64,000 nt of DNA from Phylloscopus collybita (Eukaryota; Chordata; Aves; Passeriformes; Phylloscopidae). Location of the stretch: the NCBI GenBank assembly GCA_027886175.1, contig JAJNNQ010000006.1, forward strand, positions 3,844,001-3,908,000, written 5' to 3'. The notes under the pieces were generated by a model, which saw only the letters and a program-made list of their open reading frames with translations, did no database searches and was not told the DNA's origin. A program made the translations under genes and the position numbers. Shown here piece by piece: positions 49,353 to 60,316 of the stretch (positions within the stretch are counted from its first letter, which is position 1; each line of letters begins with the position of its first letter).

Positions 49353-50882
49353 CATGTATTTGGAAAGACAGTGTTTGAAAACTAAACTAAGGAAAGAAGG
49401 CTGACATAATGGCACGAGGATGTGACTTTTTAAATGAGAAATGATGATCAACTGAGGGTAAATGGAGCAGAACTTTGAAAGTAACAATAAATATTTCATG
49501 CTTGATGCAACAAAACAGAGCAAGGAGCAGAACAGGTAAGCAAAAAGAGGTGACATTGCCAAAATAATATCACTGGGAAGAAGATTAACGCTAGATATAT
49601 AAATAGGAAGCAATTGCCAAGACAAATGTAAATATATAAAAATCTATTTAGGTATTTGGATTGGATAAGGAGTATCTGGGTTGGATAAGGAAGGCAGACA
49701 TCACTACAGAAACAGAGAGATATAACCTACAAAATCCAGAGAGCAGTGAAATCACACTAAGAAGAGGCACATCCAGATTGTGGGTTTCAAGGACGGGTTT
49801 TGAGATTTTGGGTTTGAGTGAAAAGCTAGACGTTCCACAAATTCAGGAAAGGAAGCAGAAAATAGTTTTTGTGAGGAAAATCTCAGTGCTCTCTTTTGGG
49901 TATGAGCTGGATTGATAGATATTCACAAAAGGAGGTCAGGCAGGTTGACCAATGTTTTAGTCTGAAATAGTAATAAAGAAGTTTTGTGAGTCATAAATAA
50001 GCAAAAGATTATTTGCTTGCTTCCTCCTCTCCAACAAAAGATGATTGCATTTTTGATGGCATTCACACATCAATTCATATAGCTGGTAAGTCATGAAAGA
50101 TGTTTTCAATTTCTGTTATTCATAATGGAAAGGAAGCACCAAAATAATGTTTAGCATAAGTGATAAACAATAAAATTGATTTTAAAAAAATCTGTTCTCT
50201 CAGCAATTCAAATATGCTGTGCTATCTCACAGCAAATCTCCCAGTTGTGGAGAAAGCCTCACGCCCCAACTGGATAACCAAAAACTTAGACAATTGAAGG
50301 CCACAAACCAGGAATGTGTATTTTGATAGCCAGAAATGAATCTGCTATAGAGCTGGACATGTTATTAGGCTCCTTCAAACTCCAAAATTTACTCCCTGCG
50401 TTTTATTTAGTCCAGAGTCATCTTAATTCATTTGGCTTTCAAAGTCCTCTCCTGAAATTAGATGTCTTTAATAAAGCCTTTTAATAAGCACAAAGAGACA
50501 ATTCCAACAGAAGTTAGCTTTTTATTTTAAAACAGGCATTGGGAATCAAGGTTTTCCATCTCTATGGAGAAGGTGGATGTCCTGTGTTAAATTCTCTTTT
50601 TTTCTTGAGATGCTCCAAATCTTACTATTTTCCAGAAAGTGCACAGTTTCTAGGAAGAATACAAGTGACTGTGCTGAACTTTTCCTGTAGAAGTAATAGC
50701 TGTTCTTGCATTAGTTCAGTACCTGTTGGCTCAAACATGTTGATTTTTTGAGCTGGAAACACTCACACAGAACACAGGGTGCTTCACTGGCCCTGTAGAA
50801 CAGCTTTTTTCTACACTTATGTCTCATGTTTCCAGGCAAGGTTTATGATCCAAAGATTTCAAAAAATCAAATGATGCAGAGT
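49353..50882. other. Unique DNA, no gene seen
   Basis: A 102-codon minus-strand frame at 49317-49625 begins inside unique DNA and runs into the LTR, with no domain. TTGGATAAGGA is duplicated near 49660-49692. No gene is supported. Confidence 0.55.
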
Positions 50883-51012
50883 TGTATTCCTCTGGGGAGT
50901 TGGTTTTTCCCCAGAAACACCCCCCAGAGACTGGAACCATTAGTTTAACCCTACCTTCCCCTATCTCTGACCTATGGCTCTGTGCCAGCTATCCATCCCG
51001 AGACAGAGACTA

Positions 51013-51019
51013 GATAAAA
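51013..51019 (+). promoter_or_regulatory. TATA-type box of the solo LTR
   Basis: GATAAAA lies 51 bp upstream of the poly(A) signal in the LTR, the usual position for the U3 core promoter of a compact LTR. Whether it is used is unknown. Confidence 0.55.
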
Positions 51020-51069
51020 ACCCCTGCTCCCCCTTGCTCTCCCTCTTTTGCCTCTGGGACCCCTTTGAG

Positions 51070-51075
51070 AATAAA
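51070..51075 (+). terminator. Poly(A) signal of the solo LTR
   Basis: AATAAA is followed by GTCTTGG and T/G-containing text, as expected for the R region of an LTR. It could end transcripts running through the locus on the plus strand. Confidence 0.55.
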
Positions 51076-51220
51076 GTCTTGGAATAATCCTGAGGTAGGA
51101 GCCTCTTTTGAATCTTTTCCCCTATCCTTGAAGCATACTCTCCCAAAGCTCCCCGAAATCTGAGCTAGCGTAGCAGCCAGGGGGCCGGGCAGGGGGGTAG
51201 TACTTCAGTGTGGCTACCAT

Positions 51221-52595
51221 AAATTAACTTTACATTTTTCTTCAGGACACATCCACATAGATAACAAGCAATAGAAGGGGATTGGTGGTCTCTTTTTGTT
51301 TGTTTTTTTTTAATTGTTATTTTTACTTTTCTGACCACATGCAAAGGTTATATATTGATTGCTTAATAAATCTTCTGAAGTTTGCACAATCAAATTTTGT
51401 ATAAGACCCTACGAAGTCTACAGGTTTACATAAGTAACAAAAAATTTACAAGCTATGCAAAGAATATCTAGTCTATGTATATCTAGTCTAGTCTGGTCTA
51501 TATAAACCCATCCTGTAAGACACTTACTGTTGCTCATAACAACAACACATAGAAACAGACATTTAGTGATTTTTTTTTCTTTTATCCCCTTACCTAATTT
51601 TAATGAATGAGCTCCAAATAAATATTTATTTATTCCATTTGTATGGTCCAGTACACAATATTCCTTCTTGCCAGGCAATTTCTCATCCTGGGCTTCTCCT
51701 CTCACTTCTTTTATACTTAGGCATAAAAAAGGACTCAAGTTCTTTCTCAGCCTTTTAGCCCCATGTCTTTGTCTTTTTATCTTTTAAAAAAATCTCAGAA
51801 ACTTACCAACAAAACTCAGCTCTCTTATTTTATGTTCTCCTTTCCAGTTTTCCTAAGAATGAAACTAGAATATCTGTATTCATTCACCATTTAACCAATA
51901 TTACAGCACTGGGCTATTCTCAGGAAGAAGGCTTAGATGATGAATCCATATAAATCTTCTAAGAAAATAAACTCACTATTAAGGACATTGCTTATTAGTA
52001 ATGATAATAGTCAACATAATGAAGAATTGGGTTTGTTTTAGTCTATGTATGTTTAACTATAATGACCCTAATGAAAATATGCTTTCTGTTGTCAATATAA
52101 AATGATAAGAAATGGTCTTGGAGAATTGTTAAAAATGCACAACATAGCACATGAGTCATGACTATTTGTGAAAATGTCCAAAGATCAAGAAATTTTTTAA
52201 ATAATAGTACAGATCACACCTGAAAGAAACTCACAACAAAGTTTTCAAGTTCTGGTTTGCCAATTACTGAAATGTGGAAGCAAAAGACAAAATTAAACAA
52301 ATATTCATTAATTTCAGCATGATATAATGTAGCAACAGCAAGACATAGCAATAGCACCATGTCTAAGTGCAGAGATGAGTAAACTTCAAGAAATAAGGAA
52401 AACTGAGAAAATGTGTAAAATAGCAAGGCCAGAAACTAAAGGGATCTTCTGTTTTTTGTACTATTTTCACAATTAAAGTAATTAAGAATTACTAGAAGGA
52501 GTGTTGACATTTTTGAAATTTCATATGGTTCAGAAGGATAACTTGATCCTGCAAGAAGTCAAGTGGGGTGACTAGTTTCCTAGGTCCAGATTGTT
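51221..52595. other. Unique AT-rich DNA with a small TCTAG tandem
   Basis: ATCTAGTCT-type units repeat imperfectly at about 51473-51503. A 106-codon minus-strand frame (51418-51738) has no recognisable domain. No gene is supported. Confidence 0.55.
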
Positions 52596-53460
52596 CACAG
52601 AATTATAGAATGGACTGGGCTGGATAAGACCTTAAGATCGTCTCGTTTCAGCACTTTACATTTGACCAGGTTGCTCATGGTCCCATCTCATCTGGCCCTG
52701 AACATTTCCAGGCATCAGGCATCCACGACACTTCCAGTTCCTCATCACCCTCACAGTAAAGAATTTTTACCTTATTTCTAATCTAAATCCACTTTCTCTC
52801 AGTTTGAAGCCATTGCCCCTTGTCCCATCACTGTGAGCCTTGTAAAAAATCCCTCTCCAGTTCTCTTGTAGGCTCCTTTGGGTGCTGGAAGGCTGTTAGA
52901 AGAATTCCCTGGAGCCTGTTCTTCAGGATGAACAACCCCAGTCTCTCCATCTGTCTTCACAGGAGAAGTGCTTATCAGAAGTTCTGATTCTCTTTATGGC
53001 CCTGCTCTGGATTCGCCTCTTCACACCCAGGTCCTTCTTCAATATGGGGCCCCAGAGAGGGATGCAGCACTCTGGGTGGGGTCTTAAATGACTGGAGTAG
53101 ATCACAGTCCTTGGCCTGCTGGCCATGCTGCTTTTGATGCAGACCAGGACACAGCTGGCTTTCTGGGCTGTGAGTGCACATTACCGGCTCATGTTGGGCT
53201 ATGCATCAATCAACATCTGCAAGTCTTTTTCCTCAGGGCTTTTCTCAATCCCTTTTCTGCCCAGCTGTACTAGGAACTGGGATTGCCTGCCCCTACACAT
53301 ACACAGGATCCTGCAGTTGGCCTTGTTGAACTTTGTGAGGATCCATCAGCCCACCTGCCAAGCCTGTCCACATCCCTCTGGATGGCATCCCTTCCCTCTG
53401 GTGTATTGACCACTCCACACAGCTTAGTGCCACTCTGTATAATAAACTCTGATAAATGGG
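52596..53460 (-). mobile_element. 5'-truncated CR1 LINE, about 0.87 kb, separate subfamily
   Basis: Reversed CR1 starts CACAGAATTATAGAATGGAC. Landmarks in order are AGGCATCCACGACACTTCCA, CCCTTGTCCCATCACTGTGA, TTCAGGATGAACAACCCCAG, GCCCTGCTCTGGATTCGCCT, GGATGCAGCACTCTGGGTGG and TTGGCCTTGTTGAACTTTGT. On the minus strand this is the ORF2 C-terminal region and 3' UTR. Its 3' part differs from the other CR1 copies, so it is a distinct subfamily. Frames of 60-94 codons on both strands here are debris. The copy is inactive. Confidence 0.92.
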
Positions 53461-53562
53461 CATGTGTCACTTCAAATCACCTTTGACATACTATTCACTG
53501 CAGCAACCATCAGCTCCATTTCTCCTCAATTAGAAGCCTCTTAACTGAGCCTTCCATTAAGT

Positions 53563-53962
53563 AGAAGAAAAAAGAAAAAGAAAAAGAAAAAGAAAAGGAA
53601 AAGGAAAAAGAAAAAGAAAAAGAAAAAGAAAAAGAAAAAGAAAAAGAAAAAGAAAAAGAAAAAGAAAAAGAAAAAGAAAAAGAAAAAGAAAAAGAAAAAG
53701 AAAAAGAAAAAGAAAAAGAAAAAGAAAAAGAAAAAGAAAAAGAAAAAGAAAAAAAAGAAAAAGGAAAAGGAAAAGGAAAAGGAAAAGGAAAAGAAAAAGA
53801 AAAAGAAAAAGAAAGAAAAAGAAAAAGAAAAAGAAAAAGAAAAAGAAAAAGAAAAAGAAAAAGAAAAAGAAAAAGAAAAAGAAAAAGAAAAAGAAAAAGA
53901 AAAAGAAAAAAAAAGAAAAAAAAGAGAAAAAGAAAAAGAAAGAAAGAAAGAAAAAAGAGAAA
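53563..53962 (+). repeat. 400-bp uninterrupted all-purine array, mostly GAAAAA hexamers
   Basis: Every base from 53563 to 53962 is A or G. Most units are GAAAAA, with a block of GGAAAA units at about 53761-53791 and smaller irregularities; the array ends in GAAA units. The unit reads the same in either direction, so the array is a mirror repeat of the type able to form triplex (H-)DNA. The Phe/Ser/Leu-rich minus-strand frames (53510-54015) are translations of the array. It lies about 100 bp beyond the 5' end of the minus-strand CR1. Confidence 0.97.
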
Positions 53963-54879
53963 TAGAAGAAAAAAAAGTACCACAGGCTGATCAGTGGCAC
54001 TGATGAGTTATGCACACATTGCTAAGGACCTCCTCTCCTCATAGCCACTAGGCACACAACTAAGAAAGGCAATTTTAAGCAGGGGGAACGCTCCAGTATT
54101 GTTGTTTATCTGAGTCAAGATGAATCTGAGATGGTTTGTAACTACTGTGCAATCAGTGTTCCCAGAATTCTGGATAAATATGTTTTAAAGCATGACTTGG
54201 GAAAAAAAGTGAAATCTGTAACAATTATTTGTAAAATATTTTTATGTTAGTAATCAATTCCTTCAATAAATAGCCACCAATTGAAATTTAAAATGAAATT
54301 GATCTCTGGTGTTTGCATTTTATGACACCATGGAAATACTTCTTTCCTCAGAAATTGAAGGTACAAGATATATGTTGATTTTAGAATTAAATTCTGTTTA
54401 AGAATGTCCTCTAAATAGCCAAGGATTTCATTATTGCCACTATTTTTAGAACATAGGGTTAAGTTGATTTAAAAAATCTGTGCTGTCTGCAAGTCTTGAA
54501 AGGTTTTAGTGAAGACATATGTTTCGCTTCAATGTTTTGACATAAAGATACTAGCAAGTTAATTAATTACGACTTTCAAATTTCTTGTGAGAAAGTTGCT
54601 CTGTTAAATTAAAAACCTAGGACCTTTATCATGTCAATCACAAGATGATATCTGCACAGAAACAGTCTAATTTATTAGTCTCACTGACTATTAAAGTTGA
54701 GTTTCTGGTAGGGTGCATTTAAATGTCTCTACTATTTGTGAGAGGTGTGGTATAAAATAATGGTTAGGTCTGGGTCAGCTGGGTTAGATCATCAAATTTA
54801 ATCTGGATCAGTCTCTAAGCTTATCTTGTTCCAGATTTACCTTGTTTTGGGGGTCTTGACTTTCCAAGGAACAGTCTTA
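53963..54879. other. Unique DNA between two minus-strand CR1 pieces
   Basis: No gene is seen. The text does not resemble the reverse-transcriptase part expected if the flanking CR1 pieces were one uninterrupted element. Confidence 0.5.
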
Positions 54880-55108
54880 CTGGTGAATTTTAGGGCAAAG
54901 AAGGCTGTCAGTACCTCAGCCTTTTCCACACACTGTCATCAGGGCCCCTGATCCACTCAACAACAAGCCTATATTTTCCCTACTTACCATCCTCCTGTTT
55001 CTATACTTACTGAAGTACTTTATGCCTGGTGAAACCTTTGTGCACTCAACACTCCACATCAGATTGATCTCCAACATTAATGTTTAACTTGGCTCTAGTG
55101 GACTTGCT
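54880..55108 (-). mobile_element. Diverged CR1 LINE fragment, linker region
   Basis: Plus-strand text AAGAAGGCTGTCAGTACCTC then AGCCTTTTCC, followed by ATATTTTCCCTACTTACCAT and later TTAACTTGGCTCTAG, is the reverse of the CR1 ORF2 linker between endonuclease and reverse transcriptase (minus-strand AEVLTAFFA-like text). It is strongly diverged, with no open frame. It lies upstream, in CR1 sense, of the copy at 52596-53460, in the same orientation. Confidence 0.65.
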
Positions 55109-58100
55109 TTAATCAAATAAGTAATATTTTTGAGTTACAGGCACAGAAATTCTCTAAGGCTTTATGAAAAATTCATAGAGCAAAATCATGTAGTATTGGG
55201 CAATAAAATTCCCTACCAGTTTTTATTCAGTCCTCAACTGGTCAAACAACGACTCCTTCAGTCATCCTATGTTTTGGTTGAAGAAGGTGCTGAAATGGCA
55301 ACAGCTTCAGGACCTGGTCCATACTGAGTGATTTCAGTACCTGCAATTTATGAAAATGGCAACTGTTATGTTTAAAGATGTAACTGCAGAAAAGGGGCAC
55401 CAGGTTGTTATGAGGTGTATGTCAAAAGATTAATTATCAGCTGAATCCAAACACAAATTCATGTAAGAGACAAGAACTATGTACAGACATAAGCAATGCT
55501 CTGTTGAAAACGACAGCATTCACTATCGACTTCAGGTCAATTTGCACTACACTGAGTCTGAGGAAATAGGGATGGTGTAGGAAACTAGTGGTGGATACTG
55601 AACATGATCCTGACATCAAAAAACTTTTGGTTTAGGAAACACAGAACCTCTTTGTGTAATGCCAATGATGCATGTATTCTCTTGGATACTGTCACTGATA
55701 TAATTTCATTGATACCAGTGGCAATCACAACTTGTGCTTGCATGTTACACACTGAGATGGGTGATAAAGCCTGTGGTCATTTTTTTATTGTATTTAATGA
55801 GCATTTTATGTTAAACTAATTATCTTTTTTCACTCTGTCTTCTCAAGTAGCCTTGAAGTTCAATTTTATGCAGATGCTGATGTTTGTCAATTCCACTGAC
55901 CTCTGCATCACTCTGAACATGATTAATGCATCAGAAATGGTCTCCTAATCTTTTCTCTGCTGATGGCATGGAATTTGCAAATTTTTAAAATGTTAATAGT
56001 ATTTTTTTTTTTGCATATTCTCTAATTTTTCAATTAGTGTATTTGCTGATGCAATTCTATTAATTTTGTATAAGCAAGACAAGGCACCATTGCAGTTTCA
56101 CAGGAGATTAGGATTCAGTTCTGCTAAAGCCTGGAGAACCGGAAGAGATACCTTTTCAAAGAAAGGACAAGTGTTATATTGTAACTAATATTTAATAATA
56201 CAGCATGTACTAGATACAAAATGAGCATCATCACTCTAACATCTAGAAATCATCTATGTTTTTTTAAAATTTTCCTTTAAAATGAAGTTCTAAAATTTAT
56301 TTTGTTTGAATACAAGTGCATTTGGGACCTGGTGTCAGAAAGCGAACCATGAAGCCTCTACTTTGCCTGAAACAGCTCTGTAAAACTCTAATTGTTAATT
56401 TCTCAAATTTCTGTAAATTTGTTTGGGTTTTTGTGTATTTATTTTGCAGGGAAGAAACAAAATTATATTTAGCATTTCATTTCTCCAGAACTGTGGTATC
56501 TGTAACAAAAAAAATGAAAATAATCTGATTGGGAAGTTGATTTAAGATATACTATTTGTTTTTCTAACAATCTAAAAATGTTTTATGTCCACACTGAAAA
56601 TAAATGAGTAGTAAAACATTATTTGGTTTATTTGTAAGAAGTAAAAAATACAATCTTGTCTTCCTTATGAGTACATGTTATTTAATGTAGAGAAGAGGGA
56701 CATGAATTTTGACACTTAAACTAAACTTCAGTAAAACTTCCTCAAAATTCAATGAGGTTTATGCAGTTAGCAATTCAATTCTAAGATGCTTAATTTTTTT
56801 TTCATTTTTACTTTCAATTCATTAGGTTCTCTGTTGCAATTGTGAGGTTTCAATGGTTGTACAGTGAAACTGCTTCCCAACATTTATAGTGTAGCTGTAT
56901 GCAGCCTGAGATGTGTCATTTTTATCTGTGAAAGTCTGTTTATATGAGGAGAAAAAATAAAACAAATTAGCAAAATGTTAAAACTTTTTATGAAGTATCC
57001 TGAAGTGGCAGAATGTTGTTGCTGTGAGTCAGGTCATCTTAAAATGCACTACAGGCCTCAAATAAATTGTTCATCTGTGATGATAGTTACTTTGTCCATC
57101 AGGACTATGATGGGACAAATGTCCTCTCTATACCTACGTCATTTATTCTTCTTTATATAGTACTCATATGGCCCTTGCCATTATAAGGTTAGCAAAAGTC
57201 GATGGGAATCTCATTTAAGGCATTTTCATTTGAGATAGAAATCCTAGTCGCTCTTTTGGAGATTAATCGGTGCTTTAAGGACAAAAATTACTTCCTTAAA
57301 TAGGTATCTAAAGTAGGTCAGATGAATCATACACTCTGTGTGTCTATTTCCCTTTGTTGTCTATAAATCCTCAGCTGATTAGTGTAGTAAAAAAGGAAAT
57401 GTATCCTTACAGCATATCCATATTGGCATAACAAATGCTCCTCTAGGTAATGTCTGATCTATGTAGGGATCTGCCGGGGGAAATTTTCCTAAACCACGGC
57501 AGCAAAGACCCTTCTCTGCTTCAGAAAGGAAACAGGTTCAACAGCTATTCCATGGTCCCACTGCCATGGAACTTGACAGTTTTCGCAAGGACCTCATTGT
57601 CCCTTCTTGCTTTACTATCTTTATCAATAGTAATATGTTGGTCTTGCTACACTTCAAGCCCTTTGCTTTTGGTTGTTAATCTGAAAGGATAGGACCTGAA
57701 AAACATTTTATCCTCTTCCTCCCTGCGACAGCTTTCATGTGGTTTGAAAATTCCTCACAGTATATTTCCTCAAGTTTTGTTCCACTACTTTCTATCTTTT
57801 CTTGTAGAGATCTTTCTCCTATAGTCATGCTGAACACTGCAGCTCAGAACTCTCCTTTACCTTGGATATGCAAAGGATTGCATCTCAGGAAAACAATCAG
57901 ATGAAATTTCTCCTGTGTTATTGAAGCAGTTGCTTGTCTAAGACAGAAGGGGGAAAAATAAGTTATGTAAAAGTTCCAAGTATATCTTCTGCCAGCCAGG
58001 GGTAAATTTAAACACAGTTTGTAGAAAAATGTGCTGCTCTGACAAAAAAATCAAAGATCATCTTGATTAAACCTTTGACTTGTTGCCATTTTCAGTCTCT

Positions 58101-58298
58101 ACTGGGAATTACTGTTTATAAACACAATTAACTGAAAAAAAATTACAAACTCTTTGATTTTACTTGGATGCTGACAGTGTTAAAAAGTGAGAATTTCCGA
58201 AGATAGATGGTAAGCTCTTCTTTTATCTTTTCTTTTTGTTGGGGTGCTTTTTGTTTCAGTTTTTTTCTTTTTTTAGTGTTGTATAGCCCCAGATGGGA
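55109..58298. other. Unique AT-rich DNA, no gene seen
   Basis: Frames of 60-80 codons are scattered on both strands without domains. No transposon or RNA gene is recognised. Confidence 0.6.
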
Positions 58299-58615
58299 TG
58301 TTTGACCCTGGCTGGATGCCAAGACCTCATCAAAGCTGCTCTATCATTGCCCTCCTCACAGGTCAGTGAGGAGAAAATCCAACAAGAGGCTCACGTTTTG
58401 AGACAAGGACGGAGAGAGATCACACTGATTACAGTCATGGGCAAAACAGACTTAACTTGTGAAAGTTAGCTTAATTTATCAGAAATCAAATCAGATTAGG
58501 AAAATGAGATGTAAAAACTCAATCTTAAACCATCTTCCTTCTCCCAGTCCCTCCCTCCCTTTTCCTGGTCTATTCTTTTCTCCTGATTTGGAGGACTGTG
58601 GTGGCTCACTCATCC
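58299..58615 (+). mobile_element. 5' portion of an avian endogenous-retrovirus LTR
   Basis: It begins TGTTTGACCCTGGCTGGATG, then CAAAGCTGCTCTATCATTGC, ACGGAGAGAGATCACACTGA, GGGCAAAACAGACTTAACTT, a TTAATTTATCAGAAATCAAA block and TCTTAAACCATCTTCC. It stops near GGTCTATTCTTTTCTCC. It matches the 5' part of the same family as the copies at 20.1 and 49.0 kb. The 3' half is missing. Confidence 0.8.
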
Positions 58616-58834
58616 AGTGAGGCAAAAGGTAGTATACAGAGACCAGAAATAGGAATCAAATTTATTGTGTTACAACTTTATGCTTAAATTTTGACATCAT
58701 GCTTGCATTGTGATTTCAGTATGCTACTGTATCACTTTGTTAAACCAAAAACCCCAACGTAGTTTCAAATATCTTCAAAGAAGTAAATTTGGTATTCAAA
58801 TATTAAACTCCTGTCATGTGGAACATCTATGTGA

Positions 58835-59385
58835 TGAGTTGACCTTGGCTGGCTGATGACTGCCCACAAAGCTGCTCTCATACTCCTTCTCCTCCTAAGT
58901 AAAAGGGGAGAAACTGACATAAAAAACTTGTAAGTCAAGATACAAGCAAAAAGGGGGGAAAAATAATTCTCTACTTCCATCAGCTGGTGATATCCAGACA
59001 CTTCCTGAGAAGAATGGCCTCAGATGGTATAAAAGTTGCTTTGGAAGATAGATTCCTTAATATTTAGTGTCCTACACATATGCACAGCCTTTTCTTGTAG
59101 ATTTTATTGCTTGGCCTGAGGTCATATGGCTTGAACTGTCCCTTTGGTTGGTTCGTATCTGTTGTCCTGGCTGTGCCCTTCCTGTCTTACCTCTTGCCCA
59201 TCATCAGGCTATTGACCTGTGGGAAGGTTTGGGGAAGGGAGGAGAGACAGCACTGACACAGTGTAGCCAAGCAGTAGCCAAAACTCTGGTCTCTTAGGGA
59301 TTCTGCTCCAAGCAGCAGCACAAGGCGGTGCCCTGTATGGGCTGCCAGGAGGAAAGTTAGCTCCATCCCAGCCAGACCTAGCACA
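58835..59385 (+). mobile_element. Second LTR of the same superfamily, different subfamily
   Basis: It begins TGAGTTGACCTTGGCTGGCT with GCTGCTCTCATACTCCTTCT, like the copy 536 bp upstream. It then diverges into another subfamily text: CCCTTTGGTTGGTTCGTATC, TGTTGTCCTGGCTGTGCCCT, CATCATCAGGCTATTGACCT and GTTAGCTCCATCCCAGCCAG, ending near GCACA. A TATAAAA string occurs at 59028-59034. Frames of 72-78 codons on both strands here are LTR-internal. No viral genes are seen between or beside the two LTRs. Confidence 0.75.
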
Positions 59386-60221
59386 AGCTGAAAGAACCAG
59401 GTCAGAGAGTAATAGACCATGACACATTCAGACTGGAGAATTAAAAGATATTTTGTATTGCCACATTACTAATGAGATTTAATTATGTCTAATGGACAGG
59501 ATTTAATTATGATGTTATTCAACATCAAATGTCTCTAAATCCGCAGCAGCGGTTTCTCACTAAGCCAGGCATTGATTTGACTTAGGGATTAGTTCTCAGT
59601 CATTCTCTTATAATTTATCTTGTTTTGGTTTAATTGTCAGATTATAACAGATCAGGAGGTGGAAGTTGTATGTGGAGGAGGCTTCTCAGTCTATGTTAAG
59701 AGTGATATAAGTATTCAGAAAAATAATGGCCTTGTGAGACAGAAGGTGCCAGGCAGAATTTATTGGAAATAAGCCCTGGATCAAATCAATTAAATAAAAT
59801 TACAAATAAAAGATTTGCAGCAGAAAAGGGTAGGAAGACATCTGTGAGCATTAGAAACATAATTGATAATATGCTGTGTGTTACAAGGTTTGCAAGAAGT
59901 GTTCTTACATCAGAATTGTTTGCCACCTTTTTTGCAAGAGACAACTTGGCTGATACATAAGGAAAATTGTGATGAGGAAAAAGATGCGCAAGCAAAGACG
60001 GAAGTTGTATACAAGAGAGTGATTACTGAAAATAATAAAGAATATGTTAATAAAATAAAACACAAAACACTGAGGTTGACTAAAGGCAGTGAGATAATTA
60101 AAAAAAAACAACTCAGACATTGAGCAGAGAAAAATAGAAGAAAGTGAACAAGTGGAAAAGCGAAAACATAAAAATATAATTAAAAGATCCAAAGATCTAG
60201 GGATCTAGGGTAAAAAGAAGG
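59386..60221. other. Unique AT-rich DNA, no gene supported
   Basis: An 86-codon Lys/Glu-rich plus-strand frame at 59863-60123 and a 65-codon frame at 59763-59960 overlap. The composition is explained by A-rich DNA. No domain is recognised. Confidence 0.5.
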
Positions 60222-60316
60222 AAAAAAACCCCAACAAAACAAAACAAAACCACCAACCAAACAAAAAAACAAAACAAAACAAAAAACCCAACAAAAAAAC
60301 CCAAAACAAAAACCCC
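60222..60316 (+). repeat. A/C-only tract, 95 bp
   Basis: Ninety-five consecutive A or C bases occur, with CAAAA and CCAAC-type units. Minus-strand Phe/Val/Leu-rich frames here are artefacts of the tract. Confidence 0.95.

Larger units (their letters stand above)
50883..51220 (+). mobile_element. Solo LTR of an avian endogenous retrovirus, different family
   Basis: A GC-rich island has LTR architecture in the right order. An upstream U3-like part starts near TGTATTCCTCTGGGGAGTTG. A TATA-type box (GATAAAA) is followed by CCCCTGCTCC and pyrimidine-rich text. A poly(A) signal AATAAA comes next, then TCTTGGAATAATCCTGAGGT and a U5-like part with GCTAGCGTAGCAGCCAGGGG. It is unlike the TTGACCCTGGCTG family. 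No viral genes adjoin it, so it is a solo LTR. Exact ends and the target duplication could not be fixed. Confidence 0.75.

Noticed and set aside
53510..54015. Two long Phe/Ser/Leu minus-strand frames over 150 codons
   Set aside because: They read through the 400-bp purine array, where stop codons cannot occur on the minus strand; no protein meaning.
58299..59385. A complete provirus bounded by two LTRs
   Set aside because: Only about 220 bp lies between them, with no viral coding text, and the LTRs belong to different subfamilies.
59863..60123. Lys/Glu-rich 86-codon frame that looks protein-like
   Set aside because: The composition follows from A-rich DNA, a second frame overlaps it, and there is no recognised domain.
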